From assembly GCA_017983465.1 (NCBI GenBank), contig JAGOBK010000004.1:62001-126000 (forward strand): 64,000 nt of DNA. Direction: 5' to 3'. A model generated the notes under the pieces. It was not told the origin of the DNA. It was given only the letters and a program-made list of their open reading frames with translations, and ran no database searches. Position 1 is the first letter of the stretch, and every line of letters starts with the position of its first letter. Of the stretch, positions 36,777 through 44,835 are shown piece by piece. This DNA comes from Crocinitomicaceae bacterium (GTDB lineage Bacteria; Bacteroidota; Bacteroidia; Flavobacteriales_D; Crocinitomicaceae). Made by a program: the position numbers and the translations under genes.

Positions 36777-38057
36777 ATGCTTACATCGAAGTTAGTGCCT
36801 TATTTCCTTATGTTTTTAGTTCTATTTCATACTGGACTAGCACGCACATGTAGTATGTATAAAGTCACCAAGGATGGAAAAACGTTCGTTGGTTGCAATG
36901 AAGATGCTTGGCGCACAAGTCCGAGAATATGGTTTGAAATAGCAGGGAAAAACGCAATATATGGTGCCGCTTTCACGGGATCAAGGTTCGATGGTTCGAA
37001 TGGGTTTGCGCCGCAATCAGGCATGAACGAATCAGGACTTTCTTTCTCTCGATTAGCATCGTTTACCCCAAGGCGCAGGGCCAATGGAATAAAGCCTCCG
37101 ATTTTAAATCAGACAAACTTTTTAAAACACGTTTTGCATTCGTGTCGCACCGTTGAAGAGGTTCAAAGATATGTGTCTCAATTCGACCGGTCCACGTTTA
37201 TGGAAGATGTGCTGATTTACATTGACAAATCAGGAAAGTATTTGATTGTGGAACCCTATTCTACACAGATTGGCTACGAGAACACGTATGTTTTGTCCAA
37301 TTTTTGCCCTTCGATTACGTCTAAAAAAGAAGCACTGAAGCTAAATCGATACCGAAAAGGCATTGAACTCCTGAATTCGAAACTCGATACGACACTTGTT
37401 TTTTTAAGATCATTGTCTGATTCTATGCATGTGTGTCGGCCAAAAATCGGAGATGGAACGCTATTGACATCTATTTGGGAACTTAAGGAAGGAAAAATTC
37501 ACTTGTATTTTTATCATGACTATACACATCACATTTCCTTTCAACTAAATGATGAATTGCAAAAAGGCGACCACCTACTTTCCATAGATGACTTGTTTCC
37601 AAAAAACGCAGAATTCGAAAAATTAGGCACTTACAAAACGACGAAAAACACATTGTGGATTATGTTATCCATGATTTTCTTTTCCTTTACCTTGTTTTGC
37701 TCTGCCATCTATTTTTGCATCAATTTTTTCTTTAAAAGAAACAAGTATCATTTCTTGAAGCTCATGCTTACCATGAGTGGATTTTTAGTAAGCTATTATG
37801 TATATGTTTTATGTACTCACCAAAATATCTTTTATTTTTCGGCCCCATATGAAGATCGATTTAGTATGGTTGTTAGTCTATTAGCTTATGTACCGAATAT
37901 ACTTGTACTTATAACCATTTCATTCATTTATTGGAATCTTATTGTTTTTAGAACAAAATCTTGGTCGATTATCCCCCGGAATCTATTCATTCTAAACAAT
38001 GTAGTTTACGTCATTCTTTTGTGTTTTTTCTTTTATTGGCGCTTGGTTTGGTTCTGA
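36777..38057 (+). CDS. Ntn-type linear amide C-N hydrolase with C-terminal membrane helices
   Basis: This 426-residue protein joins a signal-like N-terminus (VPYFLMFLVLFHTGLA) to a choloylglycine-hydrolase/C45-like domain whose expected N-terminal nucleophile is C25 in ARTCSMYKV. Family features include GCNEDAW and SGMNESGLSFS. After about residue 285 there are four transmembrane helices, which the usual enzymes lack. Removal of the signal up to C25 would expose the nucleophile in the periplasm. Substrates may be N-acyl amides such as acyl-amino acids or bile-salt-like compounds. It lies 37 bases after the CE2-type esterase gene. Confidence 0.8.
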   Translation: MLTSKLVPYFLMFLVLFHTGLARTCSMYKVTKDGKTFVGCNEDAWRTSPRIWFEIAGKNAIYGAAFTGSRFDGSNGFAPQSGMNESGLSFSRLASFTPRRRANGIKPPILNQTNFLKHVLHSCRTVEEVQRYVSQFDRSTFMEDVLIYIDKSGKYLIVEPYSTQIGYENTYVLSNFCPSITSKKEALKLNRYRKGIELLNSKLDTTLVFLRSLSDSMHVCRPKIGDGTLLTSIWELKEGKIHLYFYHDYTHHISFQLNDELQKGDHLLSIDDLFPKNAEFEKLGTYKTTKNTLWIMLSMIFFSFTLFCSAIYFCINFFFKRNKYHFLKLMLTMSGFLVSYYVYVLCTHQNIFYFSAPYEDRFSMVVSLLAYVPNILVLITISFIYWNLIVFRTKSWSIIPRNLFILNNVVYVILLCFFFYWRLVWF

Positions 38058-38183
38058 ATAGTTGCCTGACTTCATTCTTTAAATTCATGTAAGAAACAGT
38101 TTTTTTTCTGTAAGCTGAATTCTTTGAAATGACGAGACCTTTGTCCAGCAGTAACAATATCGTTACGCGTTAAAAAATTAACG

Positions 38184-38429
38184 ATGGAAAAATCAATTAA
38201 ATTGGGTCTAGCTTCAATGATGATTGCTAGTTCAGTTTTATTCATTTGTTCAACTTCTACGGAGAAAATCGAGCAGGCAGAAGAAAACGTTGTGGACTCT
38301 AAAAATGAGTTAAAGGTAGAAAAAGAAGCGTATCAAAAAGAGCTGAAAGAATACCGCAAAAATGCAGAAAAAAGAATTTCTGAAAACGAAAAAAACATCT
38401 CTGAATTTGCCGTTATTGGTTCAATTTAA
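38184..38429 (+). pseudogene. Truncated coiled-coil lipoprotein-like gene (5' part)
   Basis: This 81-residue frame starts with a signal (IKLGLASMMIASSVLFICS) and continues as a charged coiled coil (EKIEQAEENVVDSKNELK). It then runs out at EKNISEF, after which AVIGSI and a stop come from a different sequence in another frame. Small coiled-coil lipoproteins of this kind are common in Bacteroidota and are longer. At the break the sequence passes into a beta-barrel gene, so this looks like the front half of a deletion fusion. The lipobox FIC-S is also weak. It may still be expressed as a short peptide. Confidence 0.6.
38395..38410 (+). other. Fusion junction between two unrelated gene fragments
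   Basis: Around TCTCTGAATTTGCC the coding signal switches from the coiled-coil frame to the barrel frame. The reading frames differ, so no functional fusion protein results. A deletion joining the two is the simplest explanation. Confidence 0.55.
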
Positions 38430-38721
38430 ACCAATTGAGTATTTCACCATCCTTGCTGGACCTCAATTTTCATATTTATTCAATGAAAAAAATGTATACA
38501 CATTTGGGTCAAACAGCACGGAACAAGAACAAGCGTTTAATAACGAAGACCCAAGGAACAATATTCTTGGATTTGTGATAGGTGCTGATCTGAATATTGA
38601 TATGCTTGTTATTTCAGCACGCGCTGCTTGGGATTTTCAGACAAATAATAAAAACAGTGTATCAACTACGCCTCGTTATAAAAATCAATTGTTGCAATTG
38701 ACGGTTGGATTTAGAATCTAA
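38401..38721 (+). pseudogene. 5'-truncated outer-membrane beta-barrel (porin-like) gene
   Basis: From 38401 the frame reads LNLPLLVQFKPIEYFTILAGPQFSYLF and continues through paired strands to LLQLTVGFRI. This is the C-terminal part of a PorT-like/porin-family outer-membrane barrel with its terminal aromatic strand. The expected signal peptide and first strands are missing. The in-frame ATG at 38362 lies in the coiled-coil fragment and would add unrelated residues. A terminator follows. It is probably a remnant of a gene whose front was lost in the same event that truncated the coiled-coil gene. Confidence 0.65.
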
Positions 38722-38748
38722 ATGACCATTCAGAATATTTATAACTTG

Positions 38749-38775
38749 AAAAGAGCATGAAAGTGCTCTTTTTTT
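38749..38775 (+). terminator. Rho-independent terminator
   Basis: A 9-bp stem (AAAAGAGCA / TGCTCTTTT) with a TGAAAG loop and following T residues ends the remnant genes, just before the convergent tRNA. Confidence 0.8.
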
Positions 38776-38789
38776 GATTTTATTCCTTG

Positions 38790-38861
38790 TAGCCCTGCCA
38801 GGAATCGAACCTGGATCGAGCGTTTAGGAAACGCTTATTCTATCCGTTGAACTACAGGGCT
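38790..38861 (-). tRNA. tRNA-Arg (anticodon CCU)
   Basis: On the minus strand this folds as a 72-nt cloverleaf. The acceptor AGCCCTG pairs with CAGGGCT plus discriminator A. The D-stem is GTTC/GAAT, and the anticodon stem AGCGT/ACGCT holds loop TTCCTAA (anticodon CCT, reading AGG). The variable loop is CGAT. The T-arm is CCAGG-TTCGATT-CCTGG. CCA is not encoded, as is usual in this phylum. A TATCTTTG promoter element lies six bases upstream, followed further upstream by tandem copies of the promoter and the 5' half. Confidence 0.95.
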
Positions 38862-39046
38862 ATGTATCAAAGATAACGCTTATTCTATCCTTCCGATTCT
38901 TCGGAAGAACTACAGGGCTATGTATCAAAGATAACGCTTATTCTATCCTTCCGATTCTTCGGAAGAACTACAGGGCTATGTATCAAAGATAACGCTTATT
39001 CTATCCTTCCGATTCGAATTACAGAGCTATGTAACAAAGTTACGCT
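38862..39046 (-). repeat. Tandem 58-bp repeats of promoter plus tRNA-Arg 5' half
   Basis: Two identical 58-bp units (38862-38919, 38920-38977), a 51-bp variant (38978-39028) and a partial fourth (39029-39046) lie directly upstream of tRNA-Arg in its direction. Read on the minus strand, each full unit carries AGCCCTGTAGTTC, then TTCCGAAGAATCGGAA in place of AAC, then GGATAGAATAAGCGT. TATCTTTGATACAT, the tRNA's own -7 element and leader, follows. The insert is a perfect 6-bp hairpin (TTCCGA-AGAA-TCGGAA). The copy stops exactly at the 5' anticodon stem. Promoter-like elements occur at 38868, 38926, 38984 and 39035. The array runs up to the stop codon of the glycosyltransferase gene. Confidence 0.9.
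38868..38875 (-). promoter_or_regulatory. Promoter -7 element (TATCTTTG) of tRNA-Arg
   Basis: TATCTTTG on the minus strand lies six bases before the mature tRNA 5' end. Identical copies at 38926-38933 and 38984-38991, and TAACTTTG at 39035-39042, repeat upstream. Confidence 0.65.
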
Positions 39047-40220
39047 ATTTCTCTGCTAACACCTCCCAAACTTGATTCGCGGCAAGGTCCCAACTGAATT
39101 GCGAAGAACGGTCCAATGCTTTTTCTGATAAACTTGAATGTAGGGCCGAATCGTCAGCCAATTGGCTCATTTTTTCGGTGATATCATTTACAGAAAATGG
39201 ATCACAATAAATGGCTGAATCTCCAGCGATTTCAGGTAGGCAACTGGCATTCGCACTGAGGATTGGTACGCCACAGCGCATTGCTTCTATTAACGGAATA
39301 CCAAATCCTTCAAAGTAAGGAACGTAGCTTAACGCAAATGCGGCTCCTGTTACGCGACTTAATTCATTCGTTGATAAATGACCTAGAAAATGAACTCGTG
39401 CTTTGGTTTCTTTTGAAAGTTTGAATTCTTCTTGCTTCCACATCGCGTTTCCAACAATGACTAAATCGATCTCTGAATTGGTCAAACTAAATGCTGTAAA
39501 AGCCTGAACCAAACGCTGTACATTCTTTCGTGGATGCAAGGATCCAACAAAGATAAAGTATGGTTTCCCATTTGAATATTGGTGACGCGTTTCTGAGATT
39601 TTATCTGAAGTCAGGATTCGGTAATCCTCACTGATGCCATTGTAAACAACAGAGATTTTGTTGCTCGGAATATCATAGGTTTCAACGATGTCCTTTTTGG
39701 AAAAGTTCGAAACAGTTAAAATATGCTTCGCTTTCCGAGCAAATTTTGGGTAAAAACTGCGAAAATATAGTGATACAAGCCAAGGTAAGTCTTTTGGATA
39801 ATGTTCGAAGTTTAGATCGTGAATGGTAGCAACTTGCGGGACCTTGGAACCCAGTGAGCAAAAGCCATCTGGAGACCAAAGAAGATCGATTCGGTATTTT
39901 TTCATCGCCCTCTTCAAACTCCATTCAAACCAAAGTATCCACAAAAGTGGATGTCTCGTTGGAGGAAATAACACGACGGTTTTCACATTGTCCGGAAAGA
40001 CAAATTTCGGATCAACGGAACGATCGAAAAATAACACAAAGGATTGTTCAGGATGGTTTACAGCGATTCGTTTAACGAGTTCGTAGGAGTAATTTCCAAA
40101 ACCTTCCATTTTGGATCCAAGTATATTTCGTGCGTTAATTCCTATGATCAAAATCCTAGAATTGATGGATGTAATTCGTTCTTTTTTCTTGTCCAATGGT
40201 AGTTTCTGGACCATGTCCAC
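39045..40220 (-). CDS. Glycosyltransferase family 4 protein
   Basis: This frame of up to 391 residues encodes a GT-B glycosyltransferase with GT4 features: FGNYSYELVKRIA near the start and KHILTVSNFSKKDIVETY in the middle. GKPYFIFVGSLHPRKNVQRL and the catalytic-region FEGFGIPLIEAMRCGVP follow, with E-x7-E present. It would add a sugar from a nucleotide donor to a surface glycan. The first 22 residues precede the usual start (ILIIGINARN) and overlap the upstream MBL gene by 65 bases, so the true start may be a later non-ATG codon near 40150. It ends in the tRNA repeat region. Confidence 0.85.
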   Translation of the reverse strand: MDMVQKLPLDKKKERITSINSRILIIGINARNILGSKMEGFGNYSYELVKRIAVNHPEQSFVLFFDRSVDPKFVFPDNVKTVVLFPPTRHPLLWILWFEWSLKRAMKKYRIDLLWSPDGFCSLGSKVPQVATIHDLNFEHYPKDLPWLVSLYFRSFYPKFARKAKHILTVSNFSKKDIVETYDIPSNKISVVYNGISEDYRILTSDKISETRHQYSNGKPYFIFVGSLHPRKNVQRLVQAFTAFSLTNSEIDLVIVGNAMWKQEEFKLSKETKARVHFLGHLSTNELSRVTGAAFALSYVPYFEGFGIPLIEAMRCGVPILSANASCLPEIAGDSAIYCDPFSVNDITEKMSQLADDSALHSSLSEKALDRSSQFSWDLAANQVWEVLAEK

Positions 40221-40803
40221 AATAAACGACTGTTTCTTCAGGATATTTGAAAAGGATATTAAAAATGGAGGATTTTAAGGTTTCCAAATTTCCTCCAGGC
40301 AAATCTACTCGTCCAAAACTTCCTTTAAAAAGAACATCTCCATTAATGATGAATTTGTCTTCTTCAAAGTAATACACCACATGTCCGGGTGCATGTCCCG
40401 GCGTATGTCTCACATGTATTTTAAACGAACCAATCTGTAATTCTTGACCATCCTCTAAGGAATGTGCGGGAACAGTTTCTAACTGATATCCTTCAAATCC
40501 ATAAACATGGGCATAACTCGCAACTGAGTTCCAAGTCTCATGATCTAATTTATGTAAATATGCAGGAGCGTTGTAACGCTTTTGGACAAAAGCTGCGCCT
40601 AAAATATGATCGATGTGTGCATGTGTGTAGAGAACAGCAAGCACGGACAATTCATTTTCTGCAATGAAATCTGACAGCTCATTTTCTTCATCTTTAGAAT
40701 AACATCCCGGGTCAAAAATGATGGCTTCACCTTGATCATTGGAAACAACGATTGTGTTCTCTTGAAAGGCATTAAATGGAAAAACGCTTACATGTACACT
40801 CAT
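40156..40803 (-). CDS. MBL-fold metallo-hydrolase, glyoxalase II-like
   Basis: This 215-residue metallo-beta-lactamase-fold protein has the metal motif THAHIDH (H61, H63, D65, H66). The further ligands lie in HTPGHAPGHVVYY, the bridging Asp in FIINGDVLFKGSFGR and the last His in YCGHGPET. Such proteins usually hydrolyse thioesters such as S-lactoylglutathione or related conjugates. The true substrate here is unknown. Its promoter TAACTTTG ends four bases before the ATG. The next gene's frame overlaps its 3' end. Confidence 0.9.
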   Translation of the reverse strand: MSVHVSVFPFNAFQENTIVVSNDQGEAIIFDPGCYSKDEENELSDFIAENELSVLAVLYTHAHIDHILGAAFVQKRYNAPAYLHKLDHETWNSVASYAHVYGFEGYQLETVPAHSLEDGQELQIGSFKIHVRHTPGHAPGHVVYYFEEDKFIINGDVLFKGSFGRVDLPGGNLETLKSSIFNILFKYPEETVVYCGHGPETTIGQEKRTNYIHQF

Positions 40804-40807
40804 GTAG

Positions 40808-40815
40808 CAAAGTTA
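40808..40815 (-). promoter_or_regulatory. Promoter -7 element (TAACTTTG) of the MBL gene
   Basis: TAACTTTG on the minus strand is separated from the ATG at 40803 by only four bases, so the mRNA is probably leaderless. Confidence 0.6.
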
Positions 40816-40831
40816 GCGCAAAGAACTTGGA

Positions 40832-43800
40832 CTAACGCAATAAATTGATGTGTCCGGTGATTTCTTTTTTATTGTTTGCGAAATCTTTATACTTCAATTT
40901 CCAAACATAGGTACCATCTTGACAAGGTATATTGTTGAAGGTTCCATCCCAATAGTCATCGACAGAAGTCATTTCATAGACAATCTCTCCCCAACGATTA
41001 AAAACGAGCATTTCAAATTCTCTGATGTTTCCTAAAATCGGTCTAAATTCGTTGTTGTGTTCGTCGCCATCCGGAGTAAACGTATTCGGAACGTAGATAA
41101 ACGGATCGAAATACACACTCACTTGACTTTGTGCTTGACAACCGTTTACATCCGTAAAGTAAACATTATACACGGCATTCTGACTTGGAGAAACGGTGGT
41201 GCTCGCACAGGTAGAACACGAAAATTCATCCTGAGGTGTCCATAGTATATTTCCGGGCCCACTTGTCACAGCATTGAATTGAATGGTTTCTCCAACCAAT
41301 GCATACACATCGATTCCAGCATTGATAAACGGAGGTGGAAATACACTAATCATCACATCTGCTGTATCTTGACATCCAAATGAGTCGGTTCCAATCACCA
41401 TGAAATTTGTATTGACTTGCGTTTGAACAACAGCAAAAGCACCATTATTCGCTGTAGATACGGGTGATGGAGACCAAACATAATACGATGCGCCGCTTGC
41501 CCAAACAGCTGCAGGGGAACCTGGACAAACAATGGTATCATTACCAGCAAAAATTTGTGGTGTGATAATGCTTACCCAAATAGAGTCGCTTTCTGTACCA
41601 CAGCTATTGGTGACATCACAATAGTAGTATTGTTCAGTTAAAGGACTCAATTCAACTGTTTGATTCGTTTGTCCAATTAAGTTATTGCTTGGATACCAAA
41701 AGTAACTTGAACCGCCTGAAATGAAGGCAGATCCAGATCCGCCATAACAAATGGTGAGTGTATCTTCTAAAACGGGTATAGGTGGATTAAAAAACACCTG
41801 AACGTTCAACGAATCACTTGCCGTACATCCGTTTGCAGAAGTTACTGTCGCGGTATAGGTAATTGTATTTGTTGGAGTTGCCGTTGTGGTAAACGTATTT
41901 GTATTCGTTAAGAAACTCGAAGGTGTCCATGAAATGGTTCCAGTTCCTGTCGCAACCAAGTCAACAGATTCACCAAGACAGATAGTCGTGTCGTTACTTA
42001 AACTCACGGATGGCGCGTTGACATTTAAAGTTACTTGAACCGTATCTGAACCACAGGAATCTGCAATGATCACGCTAAATGTTGTTGTGGCATTAATGGT
42101 GGCTGTCGGATTCGCAATGTTTGGATTGTTTAATACATTGGCCGGACTCCAACTGTAGCTTGTTCCACCATAAGCATCCAACTGATACGAATCTCCCGGA
42201 CAAATTGTTGTTGTTGGTTGAACAGCTCCAGCTGTAAATGCACCAATGTTTACAGTAACAGTGACGGAATCTGGCGCAAAACAGCCAGTTGAGTCATAAA
42301 CGATTAATTGAACATCATACGATCCAGGGACTGTATATTGATGAATGGGCTGCATGAGCGTTGAACTAGATCCATCGCCAAAATTCCATATGTATGCGTT
42401 ACCATTTACGCTATTATTCACAAAATAAACGGATTGAGGAATACAAATGAGCGGTGCGGGTTGTGCTGCGATAGCTTGAATGGTATTTAATTCGAATTTA
42501 AAGGTCGCCATGTTGCAATTGGAACTTTGATTTTGAGGTGACCAACTTCCCGGTGTACTTGTAAAACCAAAATTGTTTCCACCACACGCACCACAAACGG
42601 CATGGTAAATTCTTCCGGCATTGTCAAAGCGACTTGTTCCTCCATCCACATGGTTTGAACTACTAGTCATTCCACCCATAAAAGTGGCATATTTCAAGGC
42701 GCTTGCGTCGTCATCCAATACAGCAATGTAAAAATTGCTGCCATTTGTACTTAGTTGATATCCATCAAGCGTCGTTTGAAACCCATTCGTTGTAGAGAAT
42801 GCAGCTTGCGCATACGTTTGATTCAAGATTCCACCCCAACCAGCAAGGTAAATATCGTAACAGTCGGAAACTAAAAAAGCAGTTGGTGAAAGTTCAACAT
42901 GACCGGTACCTGCGCCAACCATTGTTGTCCATGAAATTGTTTGAAGATCTGAAGAATATTTTCGAACGAATTGACCAGAATTCGGATTTCCGTAGCAACC
43001 TGCTGAAATAGCCCAAGAGGATTCTGTTTGACCATAGACATAGGCAAAATTGTCAATATCAACTCGAACAAAATACGTTTGATCATATTCAGATAATCCC
43101 ATGTAAGATCCCGACTGGAAATTCCCTGATCCCGCGTTCATTTTAAGTACATATCCGTCAGCAGCTCCACCGTTAAACGTTAGGTCATTTCCTGAAGAAA
43201 TGGGTAGTGACGAAGAAGATGTTCCACCACCAACGTAAACGGAACCATTCGTTCCCACAGCAATTGAATTCCCTGTTTCGTTTCCAACCCCACCAAAAAA
43301 GGTGCTCCACTGTAAATTCGAAAGCGTGGAATTAAATTTGAAAATAACGGCATCTTGACTTCCGTTTAACATAGCTTGAGAGGCACCAACAGTAGGGAAA
43401 TTCATTGAAGATGTCGAACTTGCGATATATACATTTTGATTGTTATCTAAAACGATTTCTCCACGGAATTGATCACCGTAATTAAAATTGAGCGTGCTTG
43501 TGTTGAGCCCGTCTGTGCCTGTTCCACCGATATATGTAGAGGAGAGTAAGGCTGTCCCGCTTGGATTTAATCGAGCAATGTAAATATCCGAACCATTAAA
43601 TTCTAATTCATTTTGCAATTGGTAAGGACCTCCGTTAAAGGAATTATCATATGCTCCTGTTGTAATCGGGAAGTTAGCTGATGAGGTGACTCCATAAATG
43701 TATAATTCACCATTTGGAGCTGAAACAATCGAATGTGGTGTTTCGTTCCCAGAACCACCAAGGAAGGTCGAATACAACAACGCTGAACCGCTTGCATTGA

Positions 43801-44701
43801 ACTTCGTGATTGCTGCATCCATTGGAAAAAAACCAGTTCCACTGCCGAAACTAGAGTCGAATGCCCCAGTTGTGATTGGGTAACCTGTTCCAAAGACGAT
43901 CCCGCCACCAAATAGATTACTGTTCGGGTCAGGTGTCGCAGTGAATCCCCAGTTATCTGCGGTAGAACCCGAGAACGTAGAAAAGGTTAAGCTTGGATCG
44001 ATGTAAAGGCGTTCAGATGAATCGTACCCTTCCGGTAAAACAAAAGAAATGAGCGTGTCCTGAAGTTGGAAGCGCATTTGAACTTCTGATTTCTTTCCGT
44101 TTTCAGAGATGTTCCATGCTAAGGGCGCAGAATAGGTAATTGTTCCAAGTGAATGGGTGAGTACTAGGTTTCCTTGTGAATCGATTTGAATTTTGTCTGC
44201 CCCTTCAAAGTAAAAAGATAATTGATTCAAGTCAGCATGTGGTTGGACATCAAACGAGAACCGGAGCTGTTCCATTTCACCATCGTAAATTAAATCAATG
44301 CCATCAAAGTATGAAGGCATAACTAATTTAGAAACGCCATGAATTGATGATTTCCATTTAGACTGGTCACTGCCTAACATGTAGTTGAAATAGTGCGAAC
44401 TTGAATCACTTTCCTGAATTTCAACAGGATTCTTGGCGTGAGGGAAAATGTGTTTAATGGCATGATACTTTGTTGATTCATGCGTTGTTTCTTCGCCGTC
44501 ATGATGGTTGTGGCTCATGGCATTCGTAAGAAAATAGGTCATCCCTTGATTTTCCACGTACAATTTCCCGCCATTTAGATCTACGTTGTATAGAATTCGT
44601 TCATCCCACTGACCTTTATTGGGAATCATCCACACCTTCTGCCCCAATAAGACGAAAGAAGAGGATGTGATGAGAAGAAAAGTGAGTAGGCCTTTTATCA
44701 T
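40832..44701 (-). CDS. Giant T9SS type B secreted protein with SBBP-like repeats and PKD domain
   Basis: This 1289-residue protein has a signal peptide (MIKGLLTFLLITSSSFVLLG). A beta-rich N-terminal domain (about 25-235) is followed by SBBP-like propeller repeats (about 240-740, recurring STFLGG/STYIGG/STFFGG). A PKD domain (IWNFGDGSS near 772) is followed by several Ig-like beta modules (CPGDSYQLDAYGG, CLGESVDLVATG). The last 85 residues form the gliding-motility-type CHU_C/type B sorting domain (FTPDGDEHNNEF, FNRWGEIVYE, GTYVWKLKY). It is probably displayed on or released from the surface as an adhesin or matrix protein. A near-consensus promoter TATCTTAG lies upstream. Confidence 0.9.
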   Translation of the reverse strand: MIKGLLTFLLITSSSFVLLGQKVWMIPNKGQWDERILYNVDLNGGKLYVENQGMTYFLTNAMSHNHHDGEETTHESTKYHAIKHIFPHAKNPVEIQESDSSSHYFNYMLGSDQSKWKSSIHGVSKLVMPSYFDGIDLIYDGEMEQLRFSFDVQPHADLNQLSFYFEGADKIQIDSQGNLVLTHSLGTITYSAPLAWNISENGKKSEVQMRFQLQDTLISFVLPEGYDSSERLYIDPSLTFSTFSGSTADNWGFTATPDPNSNLFGGGIVFGTGYPITTGAFDSSFGSGTGFFPMDAAITKFNASGSALLYSTFLGGSGNETPHSIVSAPNGELYIYGVTSSANFPITTGAYDNSFNGGPYQLQNELEFNGSDIYIARLNPSGTALLSSTYIGGTGTDGLNTSTLNFNYGDQFRGEIVLDNNQNVYIASSTSSMNFPTVGASQAMLNGSQDAVIFKFNSTLSNLQWSTFFGGVGNETGNSIAVGTNGSVYVGGGTSSSSLPISSGNDLTFNGGAADGYVLKMNAGSGNFQSGSYMGLSEYDQTYFVRVDIDNFAYVYGQTESSWAISAGCYGNPNSGQFVRKYSSDLQTISWTTMVGAGTGHVELSPTAFLVSDCYDIYLAGWGGILNQTYAQAAFSTTNGFQTTLDGYQLSTNGSNFYIAVLDDDASALKYATFMGGMTSSSNHVDGGTSRFDNAGRIYHAVCGACGGNNFGFTSTPGSWSPQNQSSNCNMATFKFELNTIQAIAAQPAPLICIPQSVYFVNNSVNGNAYIWNFGDGSSSTLMQPIHQYTVPGSYDVQLIVYDSTGCFAPDSVTVTVNIGAFTAGAVQPTTTICPGDSYQLDAYGGTSYSWSPANVLNNPNIANPTATINATTTFSVIIADSCGSDTVQVTLNVNAPSVSLSNDTTICLGESVDLVATGTGTISWTPSSFLTNTNTFTTTATPTNTITYTATVTSANGCTASDSLNVQVFFNPPIPVLEDTLTICYGGSGSAFISGGSSYFWYPSNNLIGQTNQTVELSPLTEQYYYCDVTNSCGTESDSIWVSIITPQIFAGNDTIVCPGSPAAVWASGASYYVWSPSPVSTANNGAFAVVQTQVNTNFMVIGTDSFGCQDTADVMISVFPPPFINAGIDVYALVGETIQFNAVTSGPGNILWTPQDEFSCSTCASTTVSPSQNAVYNVYFTDVNGCQAQSQVSVYFDPFIYVPNTFTPDGDEHNNEFRPILGNIREFEMLVFNRWGEIVYEMTSVDDYWDGTFNNIPCQDGTYVWKLKYKDFANNKKEITGHINLLR

Positions 44702-44835
44702 TACTAGCTAAGATACACTAATTGTAAATGTCTGCAAAACATAGACAAACTTTAGGCCGAAAGGTTGCCTCTTTTTTCATTAAATAGTAATTTTCAGATG
44801 TATTTTTTGTTTATTTGTTGTGCTAAACTCGACCT

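Noticed and set aside
38151-38166. Inverted repeat GTAAC-N6-GTTAC upstream of the coiled-coil remnant
   Set aside because: Arms are only 5 bp in AT-rich DNA, expected by chance, and the downstream gene is degraded.
38862-39046. CRISPR array
   Set aside because: The units are contiguous and nearly identical with no unique spacers, and they copy the neighbouring tRNA and its promoter.
38790-39046. Attachment-site duplication left by an integrative element
   Set aside because: Integration normally duplicates the tRNA 3' end. Here only the 5' half is copied, in tandem, with no integrase gene in the window.
44750-44778. Possible terminator hairpin (AGGC...GCCT followed by T residues)
   Set aside because: The stem is only 4 bp and lies between two divergent genes where no terminator is needed.
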